Source: JARDZI01 sp041639705 (GTDB lineage: Bacteria > Bacillota > Clostridia > Clostridiales > Caloramatoraceae). From it: a DNA stretch of 31,709 nt. Position numbers and translations under genes: made by a program. Below the pieces are notes generated by a model that did not search any database, was not told the origin of the DNA, and saw nothing but the letters and a program-made list of their open reading frames with translations. Shown in pieces: positions 25,246 through 31,455 of the stretch. The DNA lies in assembly GCA_041639705.1 (NCBI GenBank), contig JBEQBT010000007.1:1-31709 (forward strand), read 5' to 3'. Within the stretch, counting starts at the first letter, position 1. Each line of letters starts with the position of its first letter.

Positions 25246-25841
25246 TGTATTTAATACTTGCTTCACTAGTATTTGGAATTCTATTTGGTTATTTTATTCT
25301 TCCATCAGGAATAATATCTAACCTTGATAAAATTGCTTCCTTTGCCCTTAACCTTCTGATTCTTTCTGTCGGAATAGATTTAGGAACAAATAAAGAGGTT
25401 TTCTACAGTATTAGGGAAACAGGTTTCAAGATACTTTTAATACCTGCTTCAATAATATTTGGAAGCTTGTTCGGTGGAGCAATTGCGACTTTAATATATG
25501 GAATGCCAATGAACCTTGGTCTTGCAATTTCATCAGGCTTTGGCTGGTATAGCCTTTCTGGGGTAATACTCTCTAATATCTCTAGTCCGGAGGCTGGAAC
25601 AATTGCCTTTTTAACAAATGTATTTAGGGAATTAATTGCAGTACTTACCATACCTTTATTAGCAAGGAAGCTTAACCATTTAACAGCTATATCCCCTGCA
25701 GGAGCAACTTCAATGGATACCACTCTACCTCTCATATCTGAAGCTACAGATAGTAAAACCATTGTTGTATCCTTCATAAATGGTGCCATTTTATCTTCTC
25801 TAGTACCTGTTTTAGTTCCATTGTTATACAATCTAAAATAA
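25242..25841 (+). CDS. lysO: LysO-type lysine exporter, C-terminal part
   Basis: A 199-residue polytopic membrane protein with about six hydrophobic segments, corresponding to the larger C-terminal domain of LysO. It contains F-G-W-Y-S-L-S-G-V-I, T-N-V-F-R-E-L and P-A-G-A-T-S-M-D-T-T-L-P, which are characteristic conserved stretches. The start overlaps the upstream gene by four bases; a second Met follows directly. The usual intact two-gene arrangement argues against a recent frameshift. Together with the first part it should form a single exporter. Confidence 0.85.
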   Translation: MMYLILASLVFGILFGYFILPSGIISNLDKIASFALNLLILSVGIDLGTNKEVFYSIRETGFKILLIPASIIFGSLFGGAIATLIYGMPMNLGLAISSGFGWYSLSGVILSNISSPEAGTIAFLTNVFRELIAVLTIPLLARKLNHLTAISPAGATSMDTTLPLISEATDSKTIVVSFINGAILSSLVPVLVPLLYNLK

Positions 25842-25912
25842 TTATAAAAATATGTATAACATAAGCCTCTTTGTAAAAGATAATAATAATTACATAAAGG
25901 GAGGTTTTTATT

Positions 25913-26089
25913 ATGCCTGAAAATCCAAAATGCACAGTAGTTAATTGTTTGTACAATTCCAACTATGTTTGTAATGCAAACCAAATAGAGGTAAACTCCC
26001 ATGGTTCTGCAATTACAAATACAAGTGCTGAGACACAGTGCCGAACATTTAAACCCAGGTCTGTTTATAGAACAATTGGTTTTAAATAA
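25913..26089 (+). CDS. DUF1540 small cysteine-rich protein
   Basis: 58 residues. It has the four-cysteine DUF1540 pattern: C7-T-V-V-N-C11, Y-V-C20-N-A, I-E-V, then S-A-E-T-Q-C43-R-T-F. The spacing suggests a small metal- or disulfide-stabilised fold. DUF1540 proteins are widespread in Clostridia, often in spore formers, with no firm function. Start ATG at 25913 behind GGGAGG, and a strong terminator follows immediately. It is monocistronic. Confidence 0.85.
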   Translation: MPENPKCTVVNCLYNSNYVCNANQIEVNSHGSAITNTSAETQCRTFKPRSVYRTIGFK

Positions 26090-26126
26090 GAAATGACCTA
26101 CTGCCTAGGTCATTTCTTATTTTATA
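26088..26126 (+). terminator. Terminator of the DUF1540 gene
   Basis: A perfect 13-bp stem (AAGAAATGACCTA / TAGGTCATTTCTT) with a 5-base loop, followed by ATTTTAT. The stem begins within the stop codon. Confidence 0.85.
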
Positions 26127-26189
26127 TCTAATACTCCTAATTATATTTTAAAAGCAATCTTAATGTATATAGTTACTATAAAATACTTA

Positions 26190-26218
26190 TTGAAAAACAT
26201 ACGTAATTAAATTATAAT
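26190..26218 (+). promoter_or_regulatory. Sigma-A promoter of the M23 peptidase-bactofilin operon
   Basis: TTGAAA, 17-base spacer, TATAAT, about 60 bases before the TTG start at 26280. It is close to the vegetative consensus, so this pair is probably made in growing cells. Confidence 0.75.
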
Positions 26219-26279
26219 AAGTTATATATTCCATATTTTGGTAATGAGATTTTATAAATCTTTTGAAGGGGGTGTTTGT

Positions 26280-27164
26280 TTGTCATTTCTTAGACACCTA
26301 TATTTAAAGAAAAAATCTAGTTCCTACACTCTTATAATAATTCCAGGGAAATATGGTTCATCTAAATCTCTTATCATTCCTAAATGGTTAATAGCGACTT
26401 TAGTTTTACTATTTTTAAGTCTTTTTACAGGTTTATTTCTATTTTTAACCGACTACTCAACGATAAAAGAACAAAATACTAAGAGAATGGAGGATATAGA
26501 AGCCCTTAAAGTACAAACTATGACACAGCAACAAGAGCTTAACTCTTATCAAGAAATTGAAGAAGATCTTAAAAATAAGCTTGAGGAATTAAAGGGAATA
26601 GAAAACCAGTTAAAGAGCCGCTTAAGCAGCGAAGTGGAAACTAAAACAGCATCCACTATTACTCTAACCTCTAATCGTATAAATTTTCTAGAAGTCAATG
26701 AAGAAATTAAGAATCTCTATTCACTAATTGCTAGTTATGATAGAAAGATTTCTGAAGAGAAAAGAATCCCAAGTATTTTACCAAGTGCAGGTAGAATTTC
26801 AAGTTATTTTGGGAGGCGGCCAAACCCTGTAAGCAGGGGAAAAAGTGAAACACACTATGGGGTTGATATTACAAACTCATATAAAACCCCAATAAAAGCT
26901 TCAGCAGATGGTGTTGTTGAATATGCAGGATGGTTAAATGGTTATGGATATGCAGTCATAATCAATCATCAAAACGGATATAAAAGTGTCTATGGACATA
27001 ATTCAAAACTATTGGTTAATAAATTCCAAAACGTAAAAAGAGGACAAACCATATCCTTGATGGGCAGTACAGGCAGGTCTACGGGAACTCATGTGCATTT
27101 TGAGGTAAGGCTCAATGGGATTTCTATTAATCCATTAAAAATTACAAAAGGAGGAAATTTATAA
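26280..27164 (+). CDS. Membrane-anchored M23 (LytM-type) peptidase
   Basis: 294 residues: a short cytoplasmic start, one membrane helix (about 36-58), a coiled coil (about 60-160) and a C-terminal M23 domain. The zinc and catalytic residues are complete: His192 and Asp196 (H-Y-G-V-D), His240 (Y-G-H), and His271/His273 (H-V-H). It should cut peptidoglycan cross-bridges outside the membrane. The start is best placed at the TTG at 26280, six bases after GGGGG, because upstream codons in frame have no ribosome site. Its stop overlaps the bactofilin start (TAATG). Paired M23 peptidase and bactofilin genes are known in shape control, where the filament positions the hydrolase. Confidence 0.9.
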   Translation: MSFLRHLYLKKKSSSYTLIIIPGKYGSSKSLIIPKWLIATLVLLFLSLFTGLFLFLTDYSTIKEQNTKRMEDIEALKVQTMTQQQELNSYQEIEEDLKNKLEELKGIENQLKSRLSSEVETKTASTITLTSNRINFLEVNEEIKNLYSLIASYDRKISEEKRIPSILPSAGRISSYFGRRPNPVSRGKSETHYGVDITNSYKTPIKASADGVVEYAGWLNGYGYAVIINHQNGYKSVYGHNSKLLVNKFQNVKRGQTISLMGSTGRSTGTHVHFEVRLNGISINPLKITKGGNL

Positions 27165-27532
27165 TGTTTACTAATCAAAGAAAGCCTCAAGATAGCCAAA
27201 GGATTGATACTATAATTGGTCCTTCTTCAAATATTGAAGGTAAAATTAATGCGACCGGGACTGTAAGAATTGATGGAAAATATGCAGGAGATATTTTCAC
27301 AGATGAGGATGTGCTTGTTGGAGAAAATGGAGTTATAAATGGTAATATTAATTCTAGAAATGTATCAATTTCTGGTAAAGTTAATGGTAATATCATTTGT
27401 AATGGTCTTTTAGAACTCCTCCCAACCGGACAACTCGATGGTGATATAGAAGTTAAAAAAATATCCATTAGCGATGGTGCTATTTTTAAAGGAAAATGCA
27501 GTATGAACCTTGAGCAAATATTAAGTACATAA
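27164..27532 (+). CDS. Bactofilin
   Basis: 122 residues of the bactofilin (DUF583) family, which forms non-nucleotide filaments from a beta-helix core at the membrane. Repeating short strands (G-K-I-N-A-T-G-T-V-R-I-D-G, G-D-I-F, G-V-I-N-G-N-I, G-K-V-N-G-N-I, G-Q-L-D-G-D-I) span residues about 20-110, flanked by short unstructured tails. It shares one base with the M23 peptidase stop and has a GGAGG site inside the end of that gene. Translational coupling implies matched production of filament and hydrolase. A terminator follows. Confidence 0.92.
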   Translation: MFTNQRKPQDSQRIDTIIGPSSNIEGKINATGTVRIDGKYAGDIFTDEDVLVGENGVINGNINSRNVSISGKVNGNIICNGLLELLPTGQLDGDIEVKKISISDGAIFKGKCSMNLEQILST

Positions 27533-27570
27533 TTTTTAAATTATGGGTTTATATGAGGATGTAAAATTAT

Positions 27571-27594
27571 GTGGCATTGATTGCCACTTTTTTT
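27571..27594 (+). terminator. Terminator of the M23-bactofilin operon
   Basis: GTGGCA, 5-base loop, TGCCAC, then seven T. It ends the vegetative operon immediately before the small-protein array. Confidence 0.85.
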
Positions 27595-27597
27595 GTA

Positions 27598-27625
27598 ACC
27601 TTTTTTCAAACCTTTGCATAGATTA
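27598..27625 (+). promoter_or_regulatory. Sigma-K-like promoter of the first small-protein gene
   Basis: TTTTGTAAC (AC at 27598-27599), 17-base spacer, CATAGATTA (27617-27625). This matches the sigma-K form AC-N16/17-CATANNNTA known from Bacillus. The same architecture recurs at 29115 and 29561. Consensus match only; not experimentally shown. Confidence 0.5.
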
Positions 27626-27689
27626 TTATAAAGGTGCATTTTGACACAAACTGACAGCATATATTAATTTTATGAAGGAGAGTGCATAT

Positions 27690-28025
27690 ATGGATTTAGG
27701 AAGTCTTTTTTCAGGGCTTGGATTTACTCCACCAAATAATTCTGATCCTATTCCTAATACAACTACCAATACAAGCTCTTTGAGTAATTGGATAATAATA
27801 ATTATTATACTAATTGTTGCTTTTCGTTATGGCAATCTAAGGTCATGGTTTACCCCTCCTGTTTATAACGATCCAGCTTCACCCATAAATACTAATAAGA
27901 AACGACATAAAAAACATCATAAACACCATGATGAAGAAACAGATTTTAATAATCCCTATCCCAACTATCCACCGTCTCAGCAATTCCAAGGGCCTTTTGG
28001 TCAGTTTAATGGGGTAGGTATTTAA
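27690..28025 (+). CDS. Small single-helix protein with histidine-rich tail
   Basis: 111 residues of unknown family. It starts M-D-L-G-S-L-F-S-G-L-G-F, followed by a Ser/Thr/Asn/Pro-rich stretch, one membrane helix (S-N-W-I-I-I-I-I-I-L-I-V-A-F near 34-50), then a basic histidine cluster (K-K-R-H-K-K-H-H-K-H-H-D-E-E near 74-87) and a Pro/Gln/Gly-rich end. The start motif recurs in the protein at 30402. I use the ATG at 27690, nine bases after AAGGAG; an upstream ATG overlaps that site. It is first in the small-protein array, behind a sigma-K-like promoter. The His cluster could bind metal or anionic polymers (inference). Confidence 0.75.
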   Translation: MDLGSLFSGLGFTPPNNSDPIPNTTTNTSSLSNWIIIIIILIVAFRYGNLRSWFTPPVYNDPASPINTNKKRHKKHHKHHDEETDFNNPYPNYPPSQQFQGPFGQFNGVGI

Positions 28026-28106
28026 TATAAATGTACTATAGAGCATTATCTATGTATCTTACTAATATTGTACATTTCAATATAATATTTAATGGGAGGA
28101 TATGTA

Positions 28107-28370
28107 ATGTCAAGAAACCGTAAATATAAATATGCTTATAACAATGGAAATTCTTCTCCAAACTTCTACATGCTCTTAATACTTGTATTGATAGTACTTC
28201 AATGGTTTAGAGTGTATGCTCCTACAGTAAGCCCAGCTGCATCGGGAGTATTACCTGAACCAAATTTAGTAACTAATGGAGGTTTATTCATAATAGCCCT
28301 ATTCTTTCTTGTTGCATGTAATTGTGAGACTTCACCCAATAATTATAGAGCACAAAGGCAGCACCACTAA
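28107..28370 (+). CDS. Two-helix LQWF/NGGLF family protein 1
   Basis: 87 residues. A basic, tyrosine-rich N-terminus (S-R-N-R-K-Y-K-Y-A-Y) replaces the glycine-rich start of its paralogs. Helix 1 contains L-I-L-V-L-I-V-L-Q-W-F-R-V, then a Pro/Ala/Ser linker, then N-G-G-L-F-I-I-A-L-F-F-L-V-A-C-N-C. It is the most divergent of the seven family members together with the one at 29249. Start ATG at 28107 behind GGGAGG. A small hairpin (28387-28406) follows without a T-run. Confidence 0.8.
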   Translation: MSRNRKYKYAYNNGNSSPNFYMLLILVLIVLQWFRVYAPTVSPAASGVLPEPNLVTNGGLFIIALFFLVACNCETSPNNYRAQRQHH

Positions 28371-28435
28371 TGGGTCAGTAACATCAAGGGATGGATTATC
28401 ATCCCTGTACATAAAAATGAAAGAGGTGTGAAATA

Positions 28436-29047
28436 ATGGGCCATCATAATAAAAAAGCCACCCAAAATACAACCACATCTGCACCAAATCCTCCATTTGA
28501 TATTAATCATATGGGTCAGCTTTTAAATAATGTAGACATAAATTCTATGTCAAATATGCTAAATAATATGGACATAAATCAAGTGATATCAATTCTATCA
28601 AAAGCATTTACCCAACCTATAAATACTTTATCAAACAATGTACCTAGTGATACTGGCAATAGTACTTCAAATGTTCCTCCTACTGACATACCTAGTAATT
28701 CATCCATCAATACTTCTAATGATGCTCAAAAATCAGAATATTTTAATCCTTTAAAAGCATTTAATGTAGCTGACTCCAATCCGGCGAATAAATCAATCCC
28801 ATCTCCATTAAGCCCAGTACTTCCCCTAAACGACCCTACGGTCATGATCCTTAATTCTTTAAAGCCATTTCTACCATCTGATAAGTGTAAGGTAATTGAT
28901 AATATGATACAAGTGTATGGTATAAAAACAGTAATTGATAAAATTTTTCCTCCATCAGCTCAAATAAATAGCTTCCAGGAAAAGAATAATGCTAATGAGA
29001 ATAAATCCGAAGAACAACCTAATAACAAACCAGAAGCTATAGAATAA
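28436..29047 (+). CDS. Asn/Pro/Ser-rich protein of unknown function within the small-protein array
   Basis: 203 residues, soluble, unrecognised. N-terminal repeats H-M-G-Q-L-L-N-N-V-D-I-N, M-S-N-M-L-N-N-M-D-I-N and V-I-S-I-L-S-K (about 25-58) look like tandem short helices. A long low-complexity Ser/Thr/Asn/Pro region follows. A compact helical segment (V-M-I-L-N-S-L-K-P-F-L-P-S-D-K-C-K-V-I-D-N-M-I near 135-170) comes next, then an acidic Asn/Glu-rich tail. Start ATG at 28436 behind AGAGGTG; the terminator at 29078-29104 follows. The composition resembles coat or matrix proteins, but I know no family match. Confidence 0.75.
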   Translation: MGHHNKKATQNTTTSAPNPPFDINHMGQLLNNVDINSMSNMLNNMDINQVISILSKAFTQPINTLSNNVPSDTGNSTSNVPPTDIPSNSSINTSNDAQKSEYFNPLKAFNVADSNPANKSIPSPLSPVLPLNDPTVMILNSLKPFLPSDKCKVIDNMIQVYGIKTVIDKIFPPSAQINSFQEKNNANENKSEEQPNNKPEAIE

Positions 29048-29077
29048 TGTTCATTAAAAATATATCTAAATTAGTCT

Positions 29078-29104
29078 AAAAGGGGGTTTTACCCCTTTTT
29101 TATT
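29078..29104 (+). terminator. Terminator after the Asn-rich protein gene
   Basis: AAAAGGGG, 6-base loop, CCCCTTTT, then a T-rich tract. It closes the first transcription unit of the array (27690-29047). Confidence 0.85.
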
Positions 29105-29114
29105 TCTTTTTGTA

Positions 29115-29142
29115 ACCTTTTCTCTATTTCTCGAATAAATTA
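29115..29142 (+). promoter_or_regulatory. Sigma-K-like promoter of the second array unit
   Basis: TTTTTGTAAC (AC at 29115-29116), 17-base spacer, AATAAATTA. The layout is the same as at 27598, including the conserved GTAACC and a following TTGACA-containing stretch. Confidence 0.42.
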
Positions 29143-29248
29143 TTATTAGAAAAGCATTGACATATTTCGACCTATTAAATTTGACATATGCTTTAGATAT
29201 TCTATCAATTATTATCTAGAACGGGTGTATATGAAAGGAGGACATATT

Positions 29249-29503
29249 ATGTATTACGGATATAATTCCAGATATAATCCTGGGCAAAGTACAGGTTATA
29301 ATTCCTTCAATCCATACCAATTTATAATACTGGTCCTAATAGTACTTCAATGGATGCTGCATCCTTCTGATGATCCTAATAATCTTGTAAACAATGGAGG
29401 ACTTTTCATAATAGCATTATTCGGACTCATTCTCTGCAGCTGTTTTAGTACCCCTAAAGTAGTTTATGTACCAGTGACCGTTAGAAGAAGATGGCTTTTT
29501 TAA
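29249..29503 (+). CDS. Two-helix LQWF/NGGLF family protein 2
   Basis: 84 residues. The N-terminus is Tyr/Asn/Gly-rich (M-Y-Y-G-Y-N-S-R-Y-N-P-G). Helix 1 is F-I-I-L-V-L-I-V-L-Q-W-M, followed by an acidic linker (S-D-D-P-N-N-L-V-N). N-G-G-L-F-I-I-A-L-F-G-L-I-L-C-S-C then keeps the C-x-C at the end of helix 2. The tail is basic (V-R-R-R-W-L-F). Start ATG at 29249 behind AAGGAGG; codons upstream in frame lie inside that site. It has its own sigma-K-like promoter. Confidence 0.8.
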   Translation: MYYGYNSRYNPGQSTGYNSFNPYQFIILVLIVLQWMLHPSDDPNNLVNNGGLFIIALFGLILCSCFSTPKVVYVPVTVRRRWLF

Positions 29504-29560
29504 ATAATTTTAATTCAATATTTATAAGATGAAATATAAGGATAAAGCTCAATTTTTGTA

Positions 29561-29587
29561 ACAATTTAAATTTATATGAATACATTA
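29561..29587 (+). promoter_or_regulatory. Sigma-K-like promoter of the third array unit
   Basis: TTTTTGTAAC (AC at 29561-29562), 16-base spacer, AATACATTA. Downstream, TTCGACA (about 29608-29614) is a perfect Spo0A-box heptamer in reverse orientation. TTGAGAAGT/ACTTCTCAA arms flank it as an inverted repeat in the leader. Confidence 0.42.
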
Positions 29588-29683
29588 TATTGAGAAGTAT
29601 CGACACACAATTCGACAACAGAATTTTAAACTTCTCAAAATTAATATTTAGAAAAATACTAATTTTAAAAAGGAGGGGCTATT

Positions 29684-29959
29684 ATGTTAGGTTATGGTGG
29701 ATACGGTGGATACGGACTAGGTCCAATGGGCGGTGGAGTTGGTATGGGTGGTGGAAGTGGCTTCAATGCTTGGACTTGGATCATTTTAATTCTTATAGTT
29801 TTACAGTGGTTTAGAGTAGGTCACACTGGTTTTGGTGGTATAGGTGGAGTTCCTGGTGTTCCCGGAGGCGCAGAACAAGGCTTAATGGCTAATGGTGGTT
29901 TATTCATAATCGCTATATTCCTTCTTGTTGCATGTGGCTGCTTCAAAGGCTCATATTAA
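29684..29959 (+). CDS. Two-helix LQWF/NGGLF family protein 3
   Basis: 91 residues. A strongly glycine-rich start (G-Y-G-G-Y-G-G-Y-G-L-G-P-M-G-G-G-V-G-M) leads into G-S-G-F-N-A-W-T-W-I-I-L-I-L-I-V-L-Q-W-F. The linker is G/V/P-rich (G-G-V-P-G-V-P-G-G-A), then comes N-G-G-L-F-I-I-A-I-F-L-L-V-A-C-G-C-F-K-G-S-Y. Its last ~100 bases are nearly identical to those of the next gene, pointing to recent duplication or gene conversion. Start ATG at 29684 behind AAGGAGG. Confidence 0.85.
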   Translation: MLGYGGYGGYGLGPMGGGVGMGGGSGFNAWTWIILILIVLQWFRVGHTGFGGIGGVPGVPGGAEQGLMANGGLFIIAIFLLVACGCFKGSY

Positions 29960-30051
29960 TAAAAAAACAAGAGATTTCTTATTCACAATACTTAAGATGG
30001 AAAATAAGATCAAATGATATATAGCAATTTTATTTGAAAGGAGAGAATATT

Positions 30052-30312
30052 ATGTTCGGATTTGGTGGCGGATCTGGTTTCAATGCTTGGACCTGGATTA
30101 TTTTAATCCTTATTGTTTTGCAGTGGTTTAGAGTAGGTCACACTGGTTTTGGTGGTGTAGGTGCGGTTCCTGGTGTTCCTGGTGTTCCAGGTGTTCCTGG
30201 AATTGGAGGAGCTCCAATAGTTGCAGAACCAGGCTTAATGGCTAATGGTGGTCTATTCATAATCGCTATATTCCTTCTCGTTGCATGCGGCTGCTTCAAA
30301 GGCTCATATTAG
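30052..30312 (+). CDS. Two-helix LQWF/NGGLF family protein 4
   Basis: 86 residues. It starts M-F-G-F-G-G-G-S-G-F-N-A-W-T-W with the same helix 1. The linker is expanded by a V-P-G repeat (V-P-G-V-P-G-V-P-G-V-P-G-I-G-G), encoded by tandem GGTGTTCCT-like units. Helix 2 and the end N-G-G-L-F ... A-C-G-C-F-K-G-S-Y equal those of the previous protein. The start is ATG at 30052 behind AAAGGAGAG; the frame is open six codons upstream, but those codons include the ribosome site. A GC-rich hairpin (30320-30341) follows. Confidence 0.85.
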   Translation: MFGFGGGSGFNAWTWIILILIVLQWFRVGHTGFGGVGAVPGVPGVPGVPGIGGAPIVAEPGLMANGGLFIIAIFLLVACGCFKGSY

Positions 30313-30401
30313 TTAAAAGCAAGGGGGTTCTATCCCCCTTGTATAACCTGAATATACTGTAGTCTGAAATATAACGAGAATGTAGAAAGCGAGGTGGGAG
30401 T

Positions 30402-30632
30402 ATGAATTTAGGTGCTCTTTTCCCAAACCTTGGGGAACCTGCTGCACCAACTGCTGCTTATCCTAGTTCCGCTGGTGGTTCGGGTTTTGGTGGATTGTGG
30501 ATTTGGATATTAATAATACTTGTATTCTTCTTCTTATTCAGAGGATCCAGTTTAGGCGGGTTAGGTTTTGGTAAGCCAGTATATGGTGCTCCTCCCGGCT
30601 TTGGTAGAGGCGGCTTATTTGGTGGATATTAA
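30402..30632 (+). CDS. Small single-helix glycine-rich protein, partner type of the 27690 gene
   Basis: 76 residues. It opens M-N-L-G-A-L-F-P-N-L-G-E, matching the start of the 27690 product (M-D-L-G-S-L-F). An Ala/Pro/Ser/Gly stretch, one helix (W-I-W-I-L-I-I-L-V-F-F-F-L-F near 33-46) and a Gly/Phe/Tyr-rich tail (G-F-G-R-G-G-L-F-G-G-Y) follow. It has no histidine cluster and no C-x-C. Start ATG at 30402 behind GAGGTGGGAG. Whether the shared N-terminal motif is a targeting signal is open. Confidence 0.75.
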   Translation: MNLGALFPNLGEPAAPTAAYPSSAGGSGFGGLWIWILIILVFFFLFRGSSLGGLGFGKPVYGAPPGFGRGGLFGGY

Positions 30633-30742
30633 TAAAGTTTTATTCTGAAATGCAATCCTATAGTTTTCTTGTTATCATAAACGATTTTATAACATATTGT
30701 TTTATTTTAAAATAAATATGTTTAGATGGAGGTGAGGCCCAT

Positions 30743-30973
30743 ATGTTTGGATATGGTGGAACTGGTTTTAATGTATGGACTTGGATTATCTTAATCCTTA
30801 TCGTTTTACAATGGTTTAGAGTAGGTGATGGTGTATCAGGAGGATTATTACCTGAAAATGGATTAATTTGTAATGGTGGTTTATTTATAATTACCATATT
30901 CCTTCTTGCTGCATGTGGGTGCTTCAGAAGACCTAATATAATGCCCCCTATTTCTCCAATTAGATATTGTTAA
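30743..30973 (+). CDS. Two-helix LQWF/NGGLF family protein 5
   Basis: 76 residues, the shortest member. M-F-G-Y-G-G-T-G-F-N-V-W-T-W leads into helix 1 (I-I-L-I-L-I-V-L-Q-W-F-R-V), then a short linker (G-D-G-V-S-G-G-L-L-P-E), and C-N-G-G-L-F-I-I-T-I-F-L-L-A-A-C-G-C-F. An extra cysteine stands directly before N-G-G. It ends P-I-S-P-I-R-Y-C, identical to the next protein. Start ATG at 30743 behind GGAGGTGAGG. The gap in front (30633-30742) shows no convincing promoter. Confidence 0.85.
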   Translation: MFGYGGTGFNVWTWIILILIVLQWFRVGDGVSGGLLPENGLICNGGLFIITIFLLAACGCFRRPNIMPPISPIRYC

Positions 30974-31086
30974 TACTAGGAGAATGCTTCTCCGTTAAGA
31001 TAAAAATTACTATTTTTTCAAAAACAAACAATTTAATCTATTTATTTGGTTCACGTAAATATAATTATTAAAAGGAGGGAATTTAA

Positions 31087-31335
31087 ATGTTTGGATTTGG
31101 TGGCGGGAGTGGTTTTAATGCATGGACCTGGATTATTTTAATTCTTATCGTTCTACAATGGTTTAGAGTAGGTTTCAACGGCGTAGGTGGAATTGGAGGC
31201 GTTCCTGGAGGAGCAGAGGTAGGCTTAATGGCAAATGGTGGTCTATTTATAATTGCTATATTCCTTCTTGTTGCATGCGGCTGCTTCAAAGGACCTTCAT
31301 ACGCACCCCCTATTTCCCCAATTAGATACTGCTAA
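31087..31335 (+). CDS. Two-helix LQWF/NGGLF family protein 6
   Basis: 82 residues. The N-terminal half is nearly the same as the 30052 product (M-F-G-F-G-G-G-S-G-F-N-A-W-T-W). The linker is G-G-I-G-G-V-P-G-G-A, then A-N-G-G-L-F-I-I-A-I-F-L-L-V-A-C-G-C-F-K. The C-terminus A-P-P-I-S-P-I-R-Y-C is shared with the 30743 product, so this gene looks like a mosaic of two paralog types. Start ATG at 31087 behind AAGGAGGG. A 9-bp hairpin (31338-31359) follows. Confidence 0.85.
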   Translation: MFGFGGGSGFNAWTWIILILIVLQWFRVGFNGVGGIGGVPGGAEVGLMANGGLFIIAIFLLVACGCFKGPSYAPPISPIRYC

Positions 31336-31337
31336 TA

Positions 31338-31359
31338 ATAGGAGGTAATAACCTCCTAT
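31338..31359 (+). terminator. Hairpin after paralog 6, possible weak terminator
   Basis: ATAGGAGGT, AATA loop, ACCTCCTAT: a perfect 9-bp stem, followed by a mixed T-rich stretch (GCATTTATCTTTTTT). Similar hairpins follow other array genes at 28387-28406, 30320-30341 and 30979-30993, mostly without T-runs. Confidence 0.55.
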
Positions 31360-31455
31360 GCATTTATCTTTTTTATTAATTTTCTAAAATCATACTAACT
31401 ATTTATTATTTTATTATTTTATAATTTTTAATCAATAATAGGGAGGGATTTTTAT

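Noticed and set aside
24955..25841. Frameshift splitting a single lysine exporter gene
   Set aside because: The ATGA overlap with its own start and the known two-gene form of this exporter in Firmicutes indicate a natural split.
25403..26002. A 199-codon minus-strand reading frame
   Set aside because: It is antisense to the exporter and DUF1540 genes, without a ribosome site or family features.
28061..28087. A fourth sigma-K-like element (AC-N16-AATATAATA) before paralog 1
   Set aside because: The predicted transcript start would fall in the ribosome site, and the AT-rich context makes a chance match likely.
29590..29814. A 74-codon plus-strand frame overlapping the third paralog
   Set aside because: It lies in another frame over the leader and glycine codons of a clearly conserved gene.
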